The notes under the pieces are model-generated. The model was given only the letters and a program-made list of their open reading frames with translations. It ran no database searches and was not told the DNA's origin. From contig JAKQXK010000206.1 in assembly GCA_029561505.1 (NCBI GenBank), forward strand, positions 1 to 16,556: a stretch of DNA of 16,556 nt, read 5' to 3'. Position 1 is the stretch's first letter; each line of letters opens with the position of its first letter. This stretch comes from Spirochaetota bacterium (lineage in GTDB: Bacteria; Spirochaetota; Leptospiria; Turneriellales; Turneriellaceae). The position numbers and the translations under genes are program-made. Positions 1-7,554 of this stretch are shown piece by piece.

Positions 1-2
1 TG

Positions 3-977
3 AATGCATTTTTACCTGCACTTTCAGTCATGGGGCTCGTATTTCTTGCGCTGCGCTATGGCCCGGGAGACGCCGGGCAACTCGAACGCCTGCTCAACAC
101 GACCATCGCTATCTCGCTTACCTACTGGGCGTTTGGCTTTCCGCTGGCAATGATCAACGCGGGTACGATCATTAAACCGATCGAAGAACTTGCGCAGGCA
201 GCAGAAAAACTCTCACACGACGATTTTGCTATAAGGCTAGAGGTGCACAGCGACGACCAGCTGGGCAAGCTGCAGAACACCATGAATCGTATTGGCCATG
301 AACTCGAAGAAAAGGCCAAGATGAAGACGCTATTCGGGCATTATGTTTCACCCGTCGTGCGCGACCTTATTCTCAGCGGGCGCATCAACACCGACGGTGA
401 AAAAGTCGAAGCTGTTGTGCTTTTTTCAGACATTCGCTCGTTCACGAGCCTTACCGAAAACCACCCTGCCGAAAAAATCGTTGAGATGCTGAACGTCCAC
501 TTCTCGCGCATGGTGAGCGCAATTTCAGATAACCAGGGTTTCGTCGACAAGTTCATCGGTGACGCCGTCATGGCGGTTTTTGATGCAGAATTCTGCACGG
601 GGCAGCACCGCCTGCTGGCCTTTAACGCTGTGACGCAGATTCTGCAGGGCATGCGCGAAACCAACCGGCGCATGCAACAAATGGGTCTGCCGGCGATTGA
701 TATTGGCCTGGGCATGGCCTGCGGTGATGTGATACGCGGCAATATCGGCGCACCCGAGCGAAAAGAACTGACGGTCATCGGCGACACGGTCAACCTGGCC
801 GCGCGGCTCGAAGCCATGACCAAAAGTGTCGGGCGCACTGTCGTGGCGTCGCGCAACAGTATTCAGGCCGACATCGAAGGTTTACCGGGAATCGATTTGA
901 CCGATTTGCCACCGGTCGAGGTGCGCGGCAAGCGACAGGCGGTCGACGTGGTCGCCTTTTCGCTTCGCGCCATTTAG
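3..977 (+). CDS. Membrane-bound class III adenylate/guanylate cyclase with HAMP domain (5' end missing)
   Basis: Makes a cyclic nucleotide (probably cAMP) from the nucleoside triphosphate at the cytoplasmic face of the inner membrane. The frame is open to the window edge, so the true start lies upstream; the ATG at 30 is probably internal, and residue numbers here count from it. Two hydrophobic stretches (around the ATG and residues 25-47) are followed by a HAMP linker (about 41-95), the YVSPVVR segment typical just before cyclase domains (105-111), and the catalytic domain (about 125-310). Metal-binding Asp residues are visible in FSDIRSFT (D134) and FIGDAVM (D178). The substrate-selecting Lys in DKFIGD (K174) and the Asp in IGDTVN (D252) suit ATP. 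Transition-state N255 and R259 are in VNLAARLE. All key residues are intact, so it should be active. Its 3' end is 12 bp from that of the facing cyclase gene. Adenylate rather than guanylate specificity is inferred. Confidence 0.9.
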   Translation, partial: NAFLPALSVMGLVFLALRYGPGDAGQLERLLNTTIAISLTYWAFGFPLAMINAGTIIKPIEELAQAAEKLSHDDFAIRLEVHSDDQLGKLQNTMNRIGHELEEKAKMKTLFGHYVSPVVRDLILSGRINTDGEKVEAVVLFSDIRSFTSLTENHPAEKIVEMLNVHFSRMVSAISDNQGFVDKFIGDAVMAVFDAEFCTGQHRLLAFNAVTQILQGMRETNRRMQQMGLPAIDIGLGMACGDVIRGNIGAPERKELTVIGDTVNLAARLEAMTKSVGRTVVASRNSIQADIEGLPGIDLTDLPPVEVRGKRQAVDVVAFSLRAI

Positions 978-989
978 ACCATTGCGCGT

Positions 990-2252
990 TCAGCTCACTG
1001 AATAGAGCTTCGTGCCCTTGGTTTTGCCGCGTAATTGCACTTCGGCCACTTCAACGGCGGTTATGCCCGGTGGCAACCGGTCTCTCACCGTTTCAGAAAA
1101 CAGCAGGCTTTTGCCGAAGTCTTTTGTCGCGCTTTCAATGCGGCTCGCGGTATTGACCGTATCGCCGATCACCGTATATTCGAGCCGACTCGCTGAACCG
1201 ATGTTGCCCGCGATGACGTCACCAAAATCGATGCCGATGCCGATACTGACCGGCATGCCGCTTTGCTGGTTCATCGCAGCCAGCGCCGCCTGCATTTCGA
1301 GAGCACATTTCACCGCACGCGCAGCGTCATCTTCAGCTGGTTGTGGAGTGCCAAACGTTACCATTATGCCATCGCCGATAAACTTATCGACTGTGCCCCC
1401 ATTTCTGTAGATCACCTCGACCATACGCTCATGGTAGTCGCGCAAAAAACTCACGGTTTCTTCGGCCGACATCTTTTCGCTCATCGTGGTGAAGCCACGA
1501 ATGTCAGAAAACAGCACAGCGGCTTTGACACGCGCACCACCGAAGCTGACCTGTTGCGTCACGATCGTTTCGCGTACAGCGGGCGAGAAATAGCGACCGA
1601 GTTCGGTGCTCGCTACCTCGAGCTGAGCTGCCTGATAGATCGATTTGCGATAAGAGTATGTGATCCACCCGAGCAGGCCGCCCATCACGAGCGCGCCCAA
1701 CGCATAAAGACTGACGTAGCCCGGTATAATCGCGGGCGAAAATGCATTCTGCACGAAATCTGTGGTGACGACCGTGCGAGGGTCGCTCAGCGCAATGGTC
1801 ATGAGTACCAACCAGATGGCGAGGTACGCAGCTGCCAGAATCAATGGGTAAGCAGGCCTCAGGGCCAGGCCGCTGATCAGAATAAAGATGTAGGCCCACA
1901 CGGGCAGGCTGGTCTTCAAGAGGTAAGTCGCCGGCACCAGGGAATATCCGCCGACTGAAGTGTACCACGTGTAGGGCAGAAACGCCATGATAAAGATCGA
2001 AGGCAATTGGCTGAGGTAGCCGATCGTTGTCAGGTAGCGATTGTTATAAACATACCAGAAAAGTATCAGCAGATAGATCGCGATAGCAGCTGAAGCAGCC
2101 GAAACCCAGACGACTTCGAGAATCGAATGGTGTGTGGATATATGCCCCAACGCAAGCCCGGCCGCCATGATGAGCCCGAACACCATGCTCACCATAAGGC
2201 CTGAGCGCTCGCGCTGGCGCAGAACAAGGTCAGCAGAGTTTGTCTGTCTCAT
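990..2252 (-). CDS. Multi-pass membrane class III adenylate cyclase
   Basis: A second cyclic-nucleotide synthase of 420 aa. About six hydrophobic segments (residues 17-200) form the membrane sensor. A helical linker with GRYFSPAVR (218-227) leads to the catalytic domain (about 240-400). Catalytic residues are complete: metal Asp in FSDIRGFT (D250) and DKFIGDG (D294), Lys K290, Asp D364, Asn N367 and Arg R371 in VIGDTVNTASRIE. Unlike the neighbour at 3-977 it has no HAMP domain, so the two should respond to different inputs. The ATG at 2252 is preferred because GGGGA lies 6 nt before it; a GTG at 2303 would add 17 residues but has only a weak ribosome site. A good sigma70-type promoter lies at 2329-2357. 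The signal sensed is unknown. Confidence 0.9.
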   Translation of the reverse strand: MRQTNSADLVLRQRERSGLMVSMVFGLIMAAGLALGHISTHHSILEVVWVSAASAAIAIYLLILFWYVYNNRYLTTIGYLSQLPSIFIMAFLPYTWYTSVGGYSLVPATYLLKTSLPVWAYIFILISGLALRPAYPLILAAAYLAIWLVLMTIALSDPRTVVTTDFVQNAFSPAIIPGYVSLYALGALVMGGLLGWITYSYRKSIYQAAQLEVASTELGRYFSPAVRETIVTQQVSFGGARVKAAVLFSDIRGFTTMSEKMSAEETVSFLRDYHERMVEVIYRNGGTVDKFIGDGIMVTFGTPQPAEDDAARAVKCALEMQAALAAMNQQSGMPVSIGIGIDFGDVIAGNIGSASRLEYTVIGDTVNTASRIESATKDFGKSLLFSETVRDRLPPGITAVEVAEVQLRGKTKGTKLYSVS

Positions 2253-2328
2253 GTCTTTTCCCCGACCCAATGCAGTTTTTGCGCCTTCGGCATTGCGCGA
2301 CACCAGGTACCGTTCGATGCTGAGAGCA

Positions 2329-2357
2329 TCAATAAGCAGTCAAATCTGAAAGTACAA
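2329..2357 (-). promoter_or_regulatory. Candidate sigma70-type promoter for the minus-strand cyclase
   Basis: On the minus strand TTGTAC (2357-2352) is separated by exactly 17 bp from TATTGA (2334-2329), close to the -35/-10 consensus. Transcription would begin near 2322, leaving a leader of about 70 nt before the preferred ATG. A small inverted repeat (GATGCT-GAG-AGCATC, 2316-2330) overlaps the start region and could be a regulator site or a 5' hairpin. Seen by eye; not tested. Confidence 0.45.
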
Positions 2358-2391
2358 CTTCAGCGACAAAAATGCAGCGCCTTGCCGCAGT

Positions 2392-3072
2392 CTATTCGGC
2401 GTCAGATTTTGTGGCAGCAGCCGTTCGTAAGGCTGCCAGAATCTTTACCTCAAGAAACTGTGCCAGCGCGGCCTGAGATTTTTTTCCCGCTGAGAGAGCT
2501 TCGGTTACACCGCTCAGCATGAGCATCGCGGCGCCGTGCATCGTGGCAAAAACGAACATCGCAGTGCCAAGCACGTCGCTCTGCACAATGAGACGTGCAT
2601 GCATCATGGCAGATATCTGCTCTGTGAGTATAGCAAATGAGCCGTTACCTTTTTCTTGCAGGTGGGGAAAAGCAGCATGATCAAAATGCGAGGTTCCAAA
2701 AATATATTGATAATAGTCGGGGTTATCAAAGGCAAATGCGAAATAGTTGGCGCACATCTTTTCGAGACGCAACTCGAGCTTTTCGGTGGCATAAAGCGGG
2801 GGCAGGTCGCGCAGAAGTGCCGCTGAAAAAAGCGTAAAGCCACGTTCGGCCAGCGCCGCCAGCAGGTGCTCCCGGGTGGGAAAATGCCGATAAGGCGCCC
2901 CGTGCGAAAAACCCAGATTGCGCGCTACCTTGCGAATGCTCAGCGAGCGCAGGCCTTCTTCGCGCAGCACACGCAGGCTTTCGTCGAGTATGGCCGTGCG
3001 CGAGTCATCGCTCACGGCATCTTGATCGGCTTTTTTAACAGTCTTTTTCTTTTGTACGGTTTTCGGCCCCAT
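2392..3072 (-). CDS. TetR-family transcriptional repressor, probable regulator of the divergent RND pump
   Basis: 226-aa DNA-binding repressor. A Lys-rich N-terminal tail (residues 1-16) precedes the TetR helix-turn-helix: ILDESLRVLREEG, then LSIRKVARNLGFSHGAPYRHF (about 28-64), then EHLLAALAERGF. The C-terminal ligand domain carries NPDYYQYIFG, typical of the WHG-type TetR C-terminal family. The ATG at 3072 is preferred: an AGAAAGAG stretch lies about 8 nt upstream. The longer reading from a GTG at 3177 would put the start in the middle of the palindromic operator and add residues unlike any TetR. It is divergent from the RND-TolC gene, with 133 bp between start codons holding the operator, which is the usual arrangement for a pump repressor that also controls itself. 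The ligand is unknown. Confidence 0.88.
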   Translation of the reverse strand: MGPKTVQKKKTVKKADQDAVSDDSRTAILDESLRVLREEGLRSLSIRKVARNLGFSHGAPYRHFPTREHLLAALAERGFTLFSAALLRDLPPLYATEKLELRLEKMCANYFAFAFDNPDYYQYIFGTSHFDHAAFPHLQEKGNGSFAILTEQISAMMHARLIVQSDVLGTAMFVFATMHGAAMLMLSGVTEALSAGKKSQAALAQFLEVKILAALRTAAATKSDAE

Positions 3073-3166
3073 AAAAACAGCTCTTTCTGCAAAAGCCAAG
3101 TTCAATACCCGCCGTCCATCAATGACAATAAGGCAGGCGCGCAGGCAGACACGCCAGTACCAAAAT

Positions 3167-3187
3167 TTTGTAGACACTGTCTACAAA
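3167..3187. promoter_or_regulatory. 21-bp perfect palindrome, probable TetR operator
   Basis: Arms TTTGTAGACA and TGTCTACAAA flank a single central C at 3177, a perfect 10+1+10 inverted repeat. It lies in the gap between the divergent tetR-like and RND genes, ending 18 bp before the preferred RND start. Size and symmetry fit a TetR dimer site. Repressor binding here would block both promoters. The binding itself is inferred. Confidence 0.75.
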
Positions 3188-3208
3188 CTAGTAGATATTG
3201 TCACTATG
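3188..3208. promoter_or_regulatory. Second, degenerate operator copy next to the RND start
   Basis: GTAGATATTGTC (3191-3202) matches GTAGACACTGTC of the perfect palindrome (3170-3181) at 10 of 12 positions and lies exactly 21 bp downstream, two helical turns. The outer right arm is not conserved. The site runs up to and includes the ATG at 3206, so binding would also cover the translation start region. It may allow cooperative binding of two dimers. Confidence 0.45.
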
Positions 3209-6200
3209 AACAATAATATTGCGCGATCGGGCTCTATGATTACGAGTCGGGCGAGGTTCTTCTGGTTTCTGGGGGGCGCATTCGCGCTCTATGGCCTGGT
3301 TTCGTGGTTCGTCGTCGCGAAAGAAGAAGACCCGAGGCTCAAGCCCCGGTTCGGCACAATCAGCGTGATTTATCCGGGTGCTTCGCCGTCAGAAATGAAC
3401 CAATTTGTCGTGCGCGAGATTGAAAACGAGCTCACGGCGGTTACCGGCATCGACCACCTCGACGTTTTGGTTCGCTCTGAATTTGCTTTCTTTAGAATTG
3501 AACTCAAGGGTTCGGTCGCCAGCGACGCTGCCATTACCCGTGAATGGGATGACGTCGACGCGGCGCTGAGGCGAGCCGAGGCCCATTTTCCGCAAGGTGT
3601 CATTAAACCAGAATTGAATCGCAAGGCGATGGACCAAGAAGCAATCATCATTGCGATCACCGGCAGTGAGAGCGCGCGGCACCGAGCGATGGTCGATCTC
3701 GAAAAAGAGGTCTATAAGCTGCGCGACGTCGCTGCTGTCACGAATATCGGTGACCCCGGCAGGCAGGTGACCGTGGCGCTGCGCCGTGAGCGCCTCGCCG
3801 CTTCGGGCCTGAACGCCGCTCAGGTTCTGGGCCAGATACAGCTCGCGAACCAGCGCCTTGGCGGTGGCAGCCTCGATGAAAAAGGGCAAAAAATCAATCT
3901 GAAACCCGTGAACGGTCTCGACTCTGTCGCAGAGCTGAAATCGCTCTACCTCGCGGTACCGCGCGGCGGTTCGATTCCGCTCGCACAGATTGCGAACGTG
4001 TCTGAAGCCCCGGTGACACCGGTTACCGAAGAGATGCGCTGGCAGGGCCAACCTGCGAGCGGGCTGGGTGTTGTGCCGCGGGCCGACATCGACCTCGTCA
4101 AATTTGGTCGCGCCGTGTCGACGACAGTAATCGCATTCGCGCAGAAAAATGCAGGTGATGCGAAAATTGAAATTATCAACTCTCAGCCCGATTTCGTCTC
4201 GGCGCGGCTGCGCGAACTGGCAATTTCTCTGGTCGAAAGTATGCTCATTCTGGGCGCAATGATGGTACTCACGATGGGCACGCGCGTCGGGCTACTGGTG
4301 GCGGTGATGCTACCAGTGATCAGCCTCATCGCGCTGGCCCTGAACACCATCGCCGGGGGGGTGCTGCACCAGATTTCGATTGCAGCTTTTGTCATGTCGC
4401 TCGGTATGCTGATCGACAACGTCATTGTTGTCACTGAAAGCGTGCAAGAGCAGATCGACCGGGGCATATCGGCGAAAGAGGCTGCCTCGCACACCGTATC
4501 GCAGTTTTCGGTTCCGCTGTTGTCGTCGACGTTAACGACAATAGCTTCTTTTCTGCCGATGCTGCTTGCAAAGGGCACAACCGCAGAGTTCACGTTCGCG
4601 ATACCGGCGATTGCGATTACGACGCTGAGCGTCAGCTGGGTGGCGGCCGTGTTTCTGACACCGGCGCTGGCGGCGTGGGGGCTTAAACCCGGCGGCGTGC
4701 GCGAATGGAAGTTCTTACCGTCTCTCAGCAACTGGGTGGCCGAAACTGCTCTGCGCAAAACCCGCCGGCTGTGGCTTGGCATTGCAGGTCTGCTCGTTGT
4801 GGCCACCTTGTCGGCGATCACAATCGGACAAAAGTTTTTTCCTTCTGCTGACCGCGATCAACTGGTCGTTGAAATACTGTATCCCGAGGGTGTGGCGTTT
4901 TCAAAAACCCGGGCCGCTGTGACTGAACTCGAAGCGCGTTTGTCGGCCGACGACAAGGTTTTGGCACACGCGGCATTTGTCGGGCGCAGCACACCCAGGT
5001 TTTATAATAATCTCAATCAATCGCCGAATGCCCCTCATCTCGCTCAGGTATTGGTGATGACCAAAGGCGTAAAATACCATAAGCAGCTCATGCGCACGAT
5101 TTCAGCTCTTGTGCTGCCAGATAACCCTCGCATTATCGTGCGTTCACTCGAACAGGGGCCGCCGGTACCTGCACCGGTAGAAATCCGCCTGATTGGCGAA
5201 GGCAACCTCATGCCCTACGCCGAGAGCATGGCAGCCGCGATCAGCAACGCTCGCCACGACGCCGAAGGCAGTGAGGCTTCGATTGAATTACGCCCGCGTG
5301 ACGCAAGCCTCGCCGACCAGGGCTTCTCGAGATACGATGTCGCGGTTGCGACCTTGCTGACGTCACGCGGCATCGGCGCGGGATTTTTTCGCACCCGCGA
5401 CGAAACCTGGCCGATTGTTATCGGGTATCCCGAGGCAGAAAAATCGACGATGAAAGATCTTAAACGATCGCTCGTCGGGCAGACATCAGACAGAGCCGTA
5501 TACGCCGCAGACACAACGGCAATTGTGAAGCGCACGGGCATCGGCGTGCTGCATCGCCGCGACCGAGAAAATGTAATTCGCGTATTGGCAGAGGTGGGGC
5601 CGGGTGAATCGGCGGGCAAGATTCTCGGTACCGCCAAAACCTATCTTGCCACTCATGCATTGCCCGATGGCGTGCGCTTTGAAGTTGGCGGCGAAGCGGG
5701 CGAATCGCTTAAGGCGAATGGCGCGATTATGGCTGCGATGCCGCTTGCGATGATTATTCTTATCGCGATTCTGATTTGGGAATTCAATTCAATCAAACTG
5801 ACGGGCATTATTATGACAAGCGTGCCGACGGCTGCTCTGGGCATTATGCCCGGGCTGGCGCTCGGCGGGCAATCGATGGGTTTCATGGCCATGCTGGCGC
5901 TCTTTGCCCTGATCGGCATTGTAGTCAATAATGGCATCTTGCTGATCGACCGGTTCAAATCGGCAGAAGCAGACGGCGAAAACCGGCAGAACGCTGTGCG
6001 TATTGGCATACGCGAACGCCTGAGACCGATATTGCTGACGAGCGGTTCGACGGTGCTGGGCATGGTGCCACTCGCCTTCACCGACTCGACGCTGTGGCCC
6101 CCGTTTGCATGGGCAATGATGTCGGGCCTTGCCGTCTCAACGCTGTTCACGCTGTTCATCGTGCCATGGCTCTACGCCAAACTGCCAGAGAAAAAACTCG

Positions 6201-7465
6201 GCATCAGCAAGCTTGCAGCAGTTGCTCTCATGAGCTTCTTTGTTGCGCCGGCGCTACCCGCCGCCGACGCCGCGCCAGTCATTAGCGTTCAAGAGGTACT
6301 TGAGTCTGCTGCAAAAGCGCCGCAGGCAAAGGCTGCCTGGCACCGCGCGGCCGCTGCACGACACGGCAAAACGGGCGAGCTTCTCGCCGTCTGGGGGCCG
6401 CGCGTCACTGCGGGTGCAGAATACATCGCACGCGATCGCGAGTTTTTTCTCGGTACACCGCTGGGGTCGTTTCCTTATGGGCGGCAGAACTATGGCCAGG
6501 CGGGTATTGAACTCTACCAGACATTGTGGAGCTCAGACGGAGCGCTCGCGCGTATACCTGCCGCAGACCGCAGAGAAAAGGCCGCGGCGCTCATGGCCGA
6601 TTGGGAAACCATGAGCGCGAGGTACTTCGCGGTTTCGCGGTTTTACGATTGCAGCGAACTGAAGCAACGGCAGACAATTCTGAATGAGCGCGTGGTGAAT
6701 CTGCGTAGTCTCGCCACAGAACTCGCACGCCTTGTCAGGGCAGGCCGCGGCCGTGAGATCGATCTGGCGAAAGTGCGCATGAGCCTCGCCGAAGCGACGC
6801 AGGCGGAGCAGAACCTCGGCAATGCGCGAGCGCTATGCGAAGACGACCTCGGCCGGCTTACTGCGTCGCCGGGTGCCCGCACCGCAGATGCGGGCAGTGA
6901 AACCACCACCACACTGCCCGCGGTCGGTGACACGAGCGAGCGCCCTGATCTGAAATCTCTGGCGATGCTGGTCGAGTCGCTGGCGATCGAACGCGATGGC
7001 GTTTTGCTCGAATCATTGCCCGAAATTTACGCCAAAGGCAACTATAACTATTTCGGGGCCCGGCAGTTCACACCCGAAGACTGGTTTCAGGCATCGGTCG
7101 GCGCACGATTTCGCCTGCTCGACGGCGGTACACAGATCGCGCGCAGACAGGCCAAATCGGCAACGCACGACGAGAAGCAGGTTGAGCTGGGCGATGCTCG
7201 GCGGGCGGCACAGAACGCACTGGTCGACAGCCACAACCGGCTGATCACCGCCGAGGCGCAGGTCGTTTTGATTCAGGGTGAACTCGAGGCTGCACAGCTG
7301 GCCCTCAGTCGTGAAAAGGGGCGCGTTGCGCAGGGCCGCGTACCGGCGACGGGGTTGCTCGAGGTCTACGATACTTACCACCGCAGGCGAGAGGCTCTGG
7401 TCATGACACGCGCTGCGTTCGGTCGCCTGTATTACCAGACTCTGTACCTACAGGGTAAATTATAG
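3206..7465 (+). CDS. RND efflux permease fused in frame to a TolC-like outer membrane factor
   Basis: 1419-aa polypeptide. Residues 1 to about 995 are a full AcrB/HAE-like proton-driven permease: first membrane helix (about 18-38), periplasmic start DPRLKPRFGTISVIYPGASP, TM4 motif GMLIDNVIVV (D404, N405), second half from about residue 525, TM10 GIVVNNGILLID (N908, N909), and RLRPILLTS (T945). After the last helix and LPEKK comes a signal-peptide-like segment: basic KLGISK (997-1002), hydrophobic 1003-1017, and a PAADA|A cleavage-like site at 1022/1023. The rest, about 397 aa, is a TolC/OEP-type outer membrane efflux domain rich in Ala/Glu/Arg helices with two repeats. Topology fits, because RND C-termini are cytoplasmic, so the segment could export the TolC part for signal peptidase cleavage. 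The ATG at 3206 is preferred over 3122, which lies upstream of the operator, though no good ribosome site is seen; 3236 is an alternative. No adaptor gene is nearby. Confidence 0.9.
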   Translation: MNNNIARSGSMITSRARFFWFLGGAFALYGLVSWFVVAKEEDPRLKPRFGTISVIYPGASPSEMNQFVVREIENELTAVTGIDHLDVLVRSEFAFFRIELKGSVASDAAITREWDDVDAALRRAEAHFPQGVIKPELNRKAMDQEAIIIAITGSESARHRAMVDLEKEVYKLRDVAAVTNIGDPGRQVTVALRRERLAASGLNAAQVLGQIQLANQRLGGGSLDEKGQKINLKPVNGLDSVAELKSLYLAVPRGGSIPLAQIANVSEAPVTPVTEEMRWQGQPASGLGVVPRADIDLVKFGRAVSTTVIAFAQKNAGDAKIEIINSQPDFVSARLRELAISLVESMLILGAMMVLTMGTRVGLLVAVMLPVISLIALALNTIAGGVLHQISIAAFVMSLGMLIDNVIVVTESVQEQIDRGISAKEAASHTVSQFSVPLLSSTLTTIASFLPMLLAKGTTAEFTFAIPAIAITTLSVSWVAAVFLTPALAAWGLKPGGVREWKFLPSLSNWVAETALRKTRRLWLGIAGLLVVATLSAITIGQKFFPSADRDQLVVEILYPEGVAFSKTRAAVTELEARLSADDKVLAHAAFVGRSTPRFYNNLNQSPNAPHLAQVLVMTKGVKYHKQLMRTISALVLPDNPRIIVRSLEQGPPVPAPVEIRLIGEGNLMPYAESMAAAISNARHDAEGSEASIELRPRDASLADQGFSRYDVAVATLLTSRGIGAGFFRTRDETWPIVIGYPEAEKSTMKDLKRSLVGQTSDRAVYAADTTAIVKRTGIGVLHRRDRENVIRVLAEVGPGESAGKILGTAKTYLATHALPDGVRFEVGGEAGESLKANGAIMAAMPLAMIILIAILIWEFNSIKLTGIIMTSVPTAALGIMPGLALGGQSMGFMAMLALFALIGIVVNNGILLIDRFKSAEADGENRQNAVRIGIRERLRPILLTSGSTVLGMVPLAFTDSTLWPPFAWAMMSGLAVSTLFTLFIVPWLYAKLPEKKLGISKLAAVALMSFFVAPALPAADAAPVISVQEVLESAAKAPQAKAAWHRAAAARHGKTGELLAVWGPRVTAGAEYIARDREFFLGTPLGSFPYGRQNYGQAGIELYQTLWSSDGALARIPAADRREKAAALMADWETMSARYFAVSRFYDCSELKQRQTILNERVVNLRSLATELARLVRAGRGREIDLAKVRMSLAEATQAEQNLGNARALCEDDLGRLTASPGARTADAGSETTTTLPAVGDTSERPDLKSLAMLVESLAIERDGVLLESLPEIYAKGNYNYFGARQFTPEDWFQASVGARFRLLDGGTQIARRQAKSATHDEKQVELGDARRAAQNALVDSHNRLITAEAQVVLIQGELEAAQLALSREKGRVAQGRVPATGLLEVYDTYHRRREALVMTRAAFGRLYYQTLYLQGKL

Positions 7466-7554
7466 TAGTTTCTTTTTTCAGAAAACTTTTTGGGCATACG
7501 CTAGCCTTCAAAGGCTCTCACCCGTGATTCGCGTCGCGAGTGAGTGCCCGCTCG
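7466..7554. terminator. Convergent gap with weak hairpins
   Basis: The RND-TolC gene and the AraC-type gene converge here. Visible structures are AGCCT-TCAA-AGGCT (7503-7516) and a bulged hairpin with arms CTCAC/GTGAG around TCGCG-T-CGCGA (7517-7544). Neither is followed by a clear T-run, although T-rich tracts lie at 7469-7478 and 7487-7491. A bidirectional terminator is possible but not convincing. Confidence 0.25.

Noticed and set aside
2387..2396. GCAGTCTATT at the end of the first TetR gene, identical to part of the second TetR operator
   Set aside because: A single 10-bp match overlapping a stop codon with no inverted partner nearby; probably chance.
3073..3177. Longer TetR start (GTG at 3177)
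   Set aside because: The start would be at the centre of the operator and the added residues do not match TetR proteins; the ATG at 3072 gives normal length.
3122..3205. Longer N-terminus for the RND gene from an ATG at 3122
   Set aside because: It would place 28 extra residues, encoded across the perfect palindrome, before a natural RND start; no ribosome site is seen and the operator would lie inside the gene.
4183..6159. Long minus-strand frames inside the RND gene
   Set aside because: Shadow frames of a G+C-rich gene whose plus-strand product has clear RND motifs throughout.
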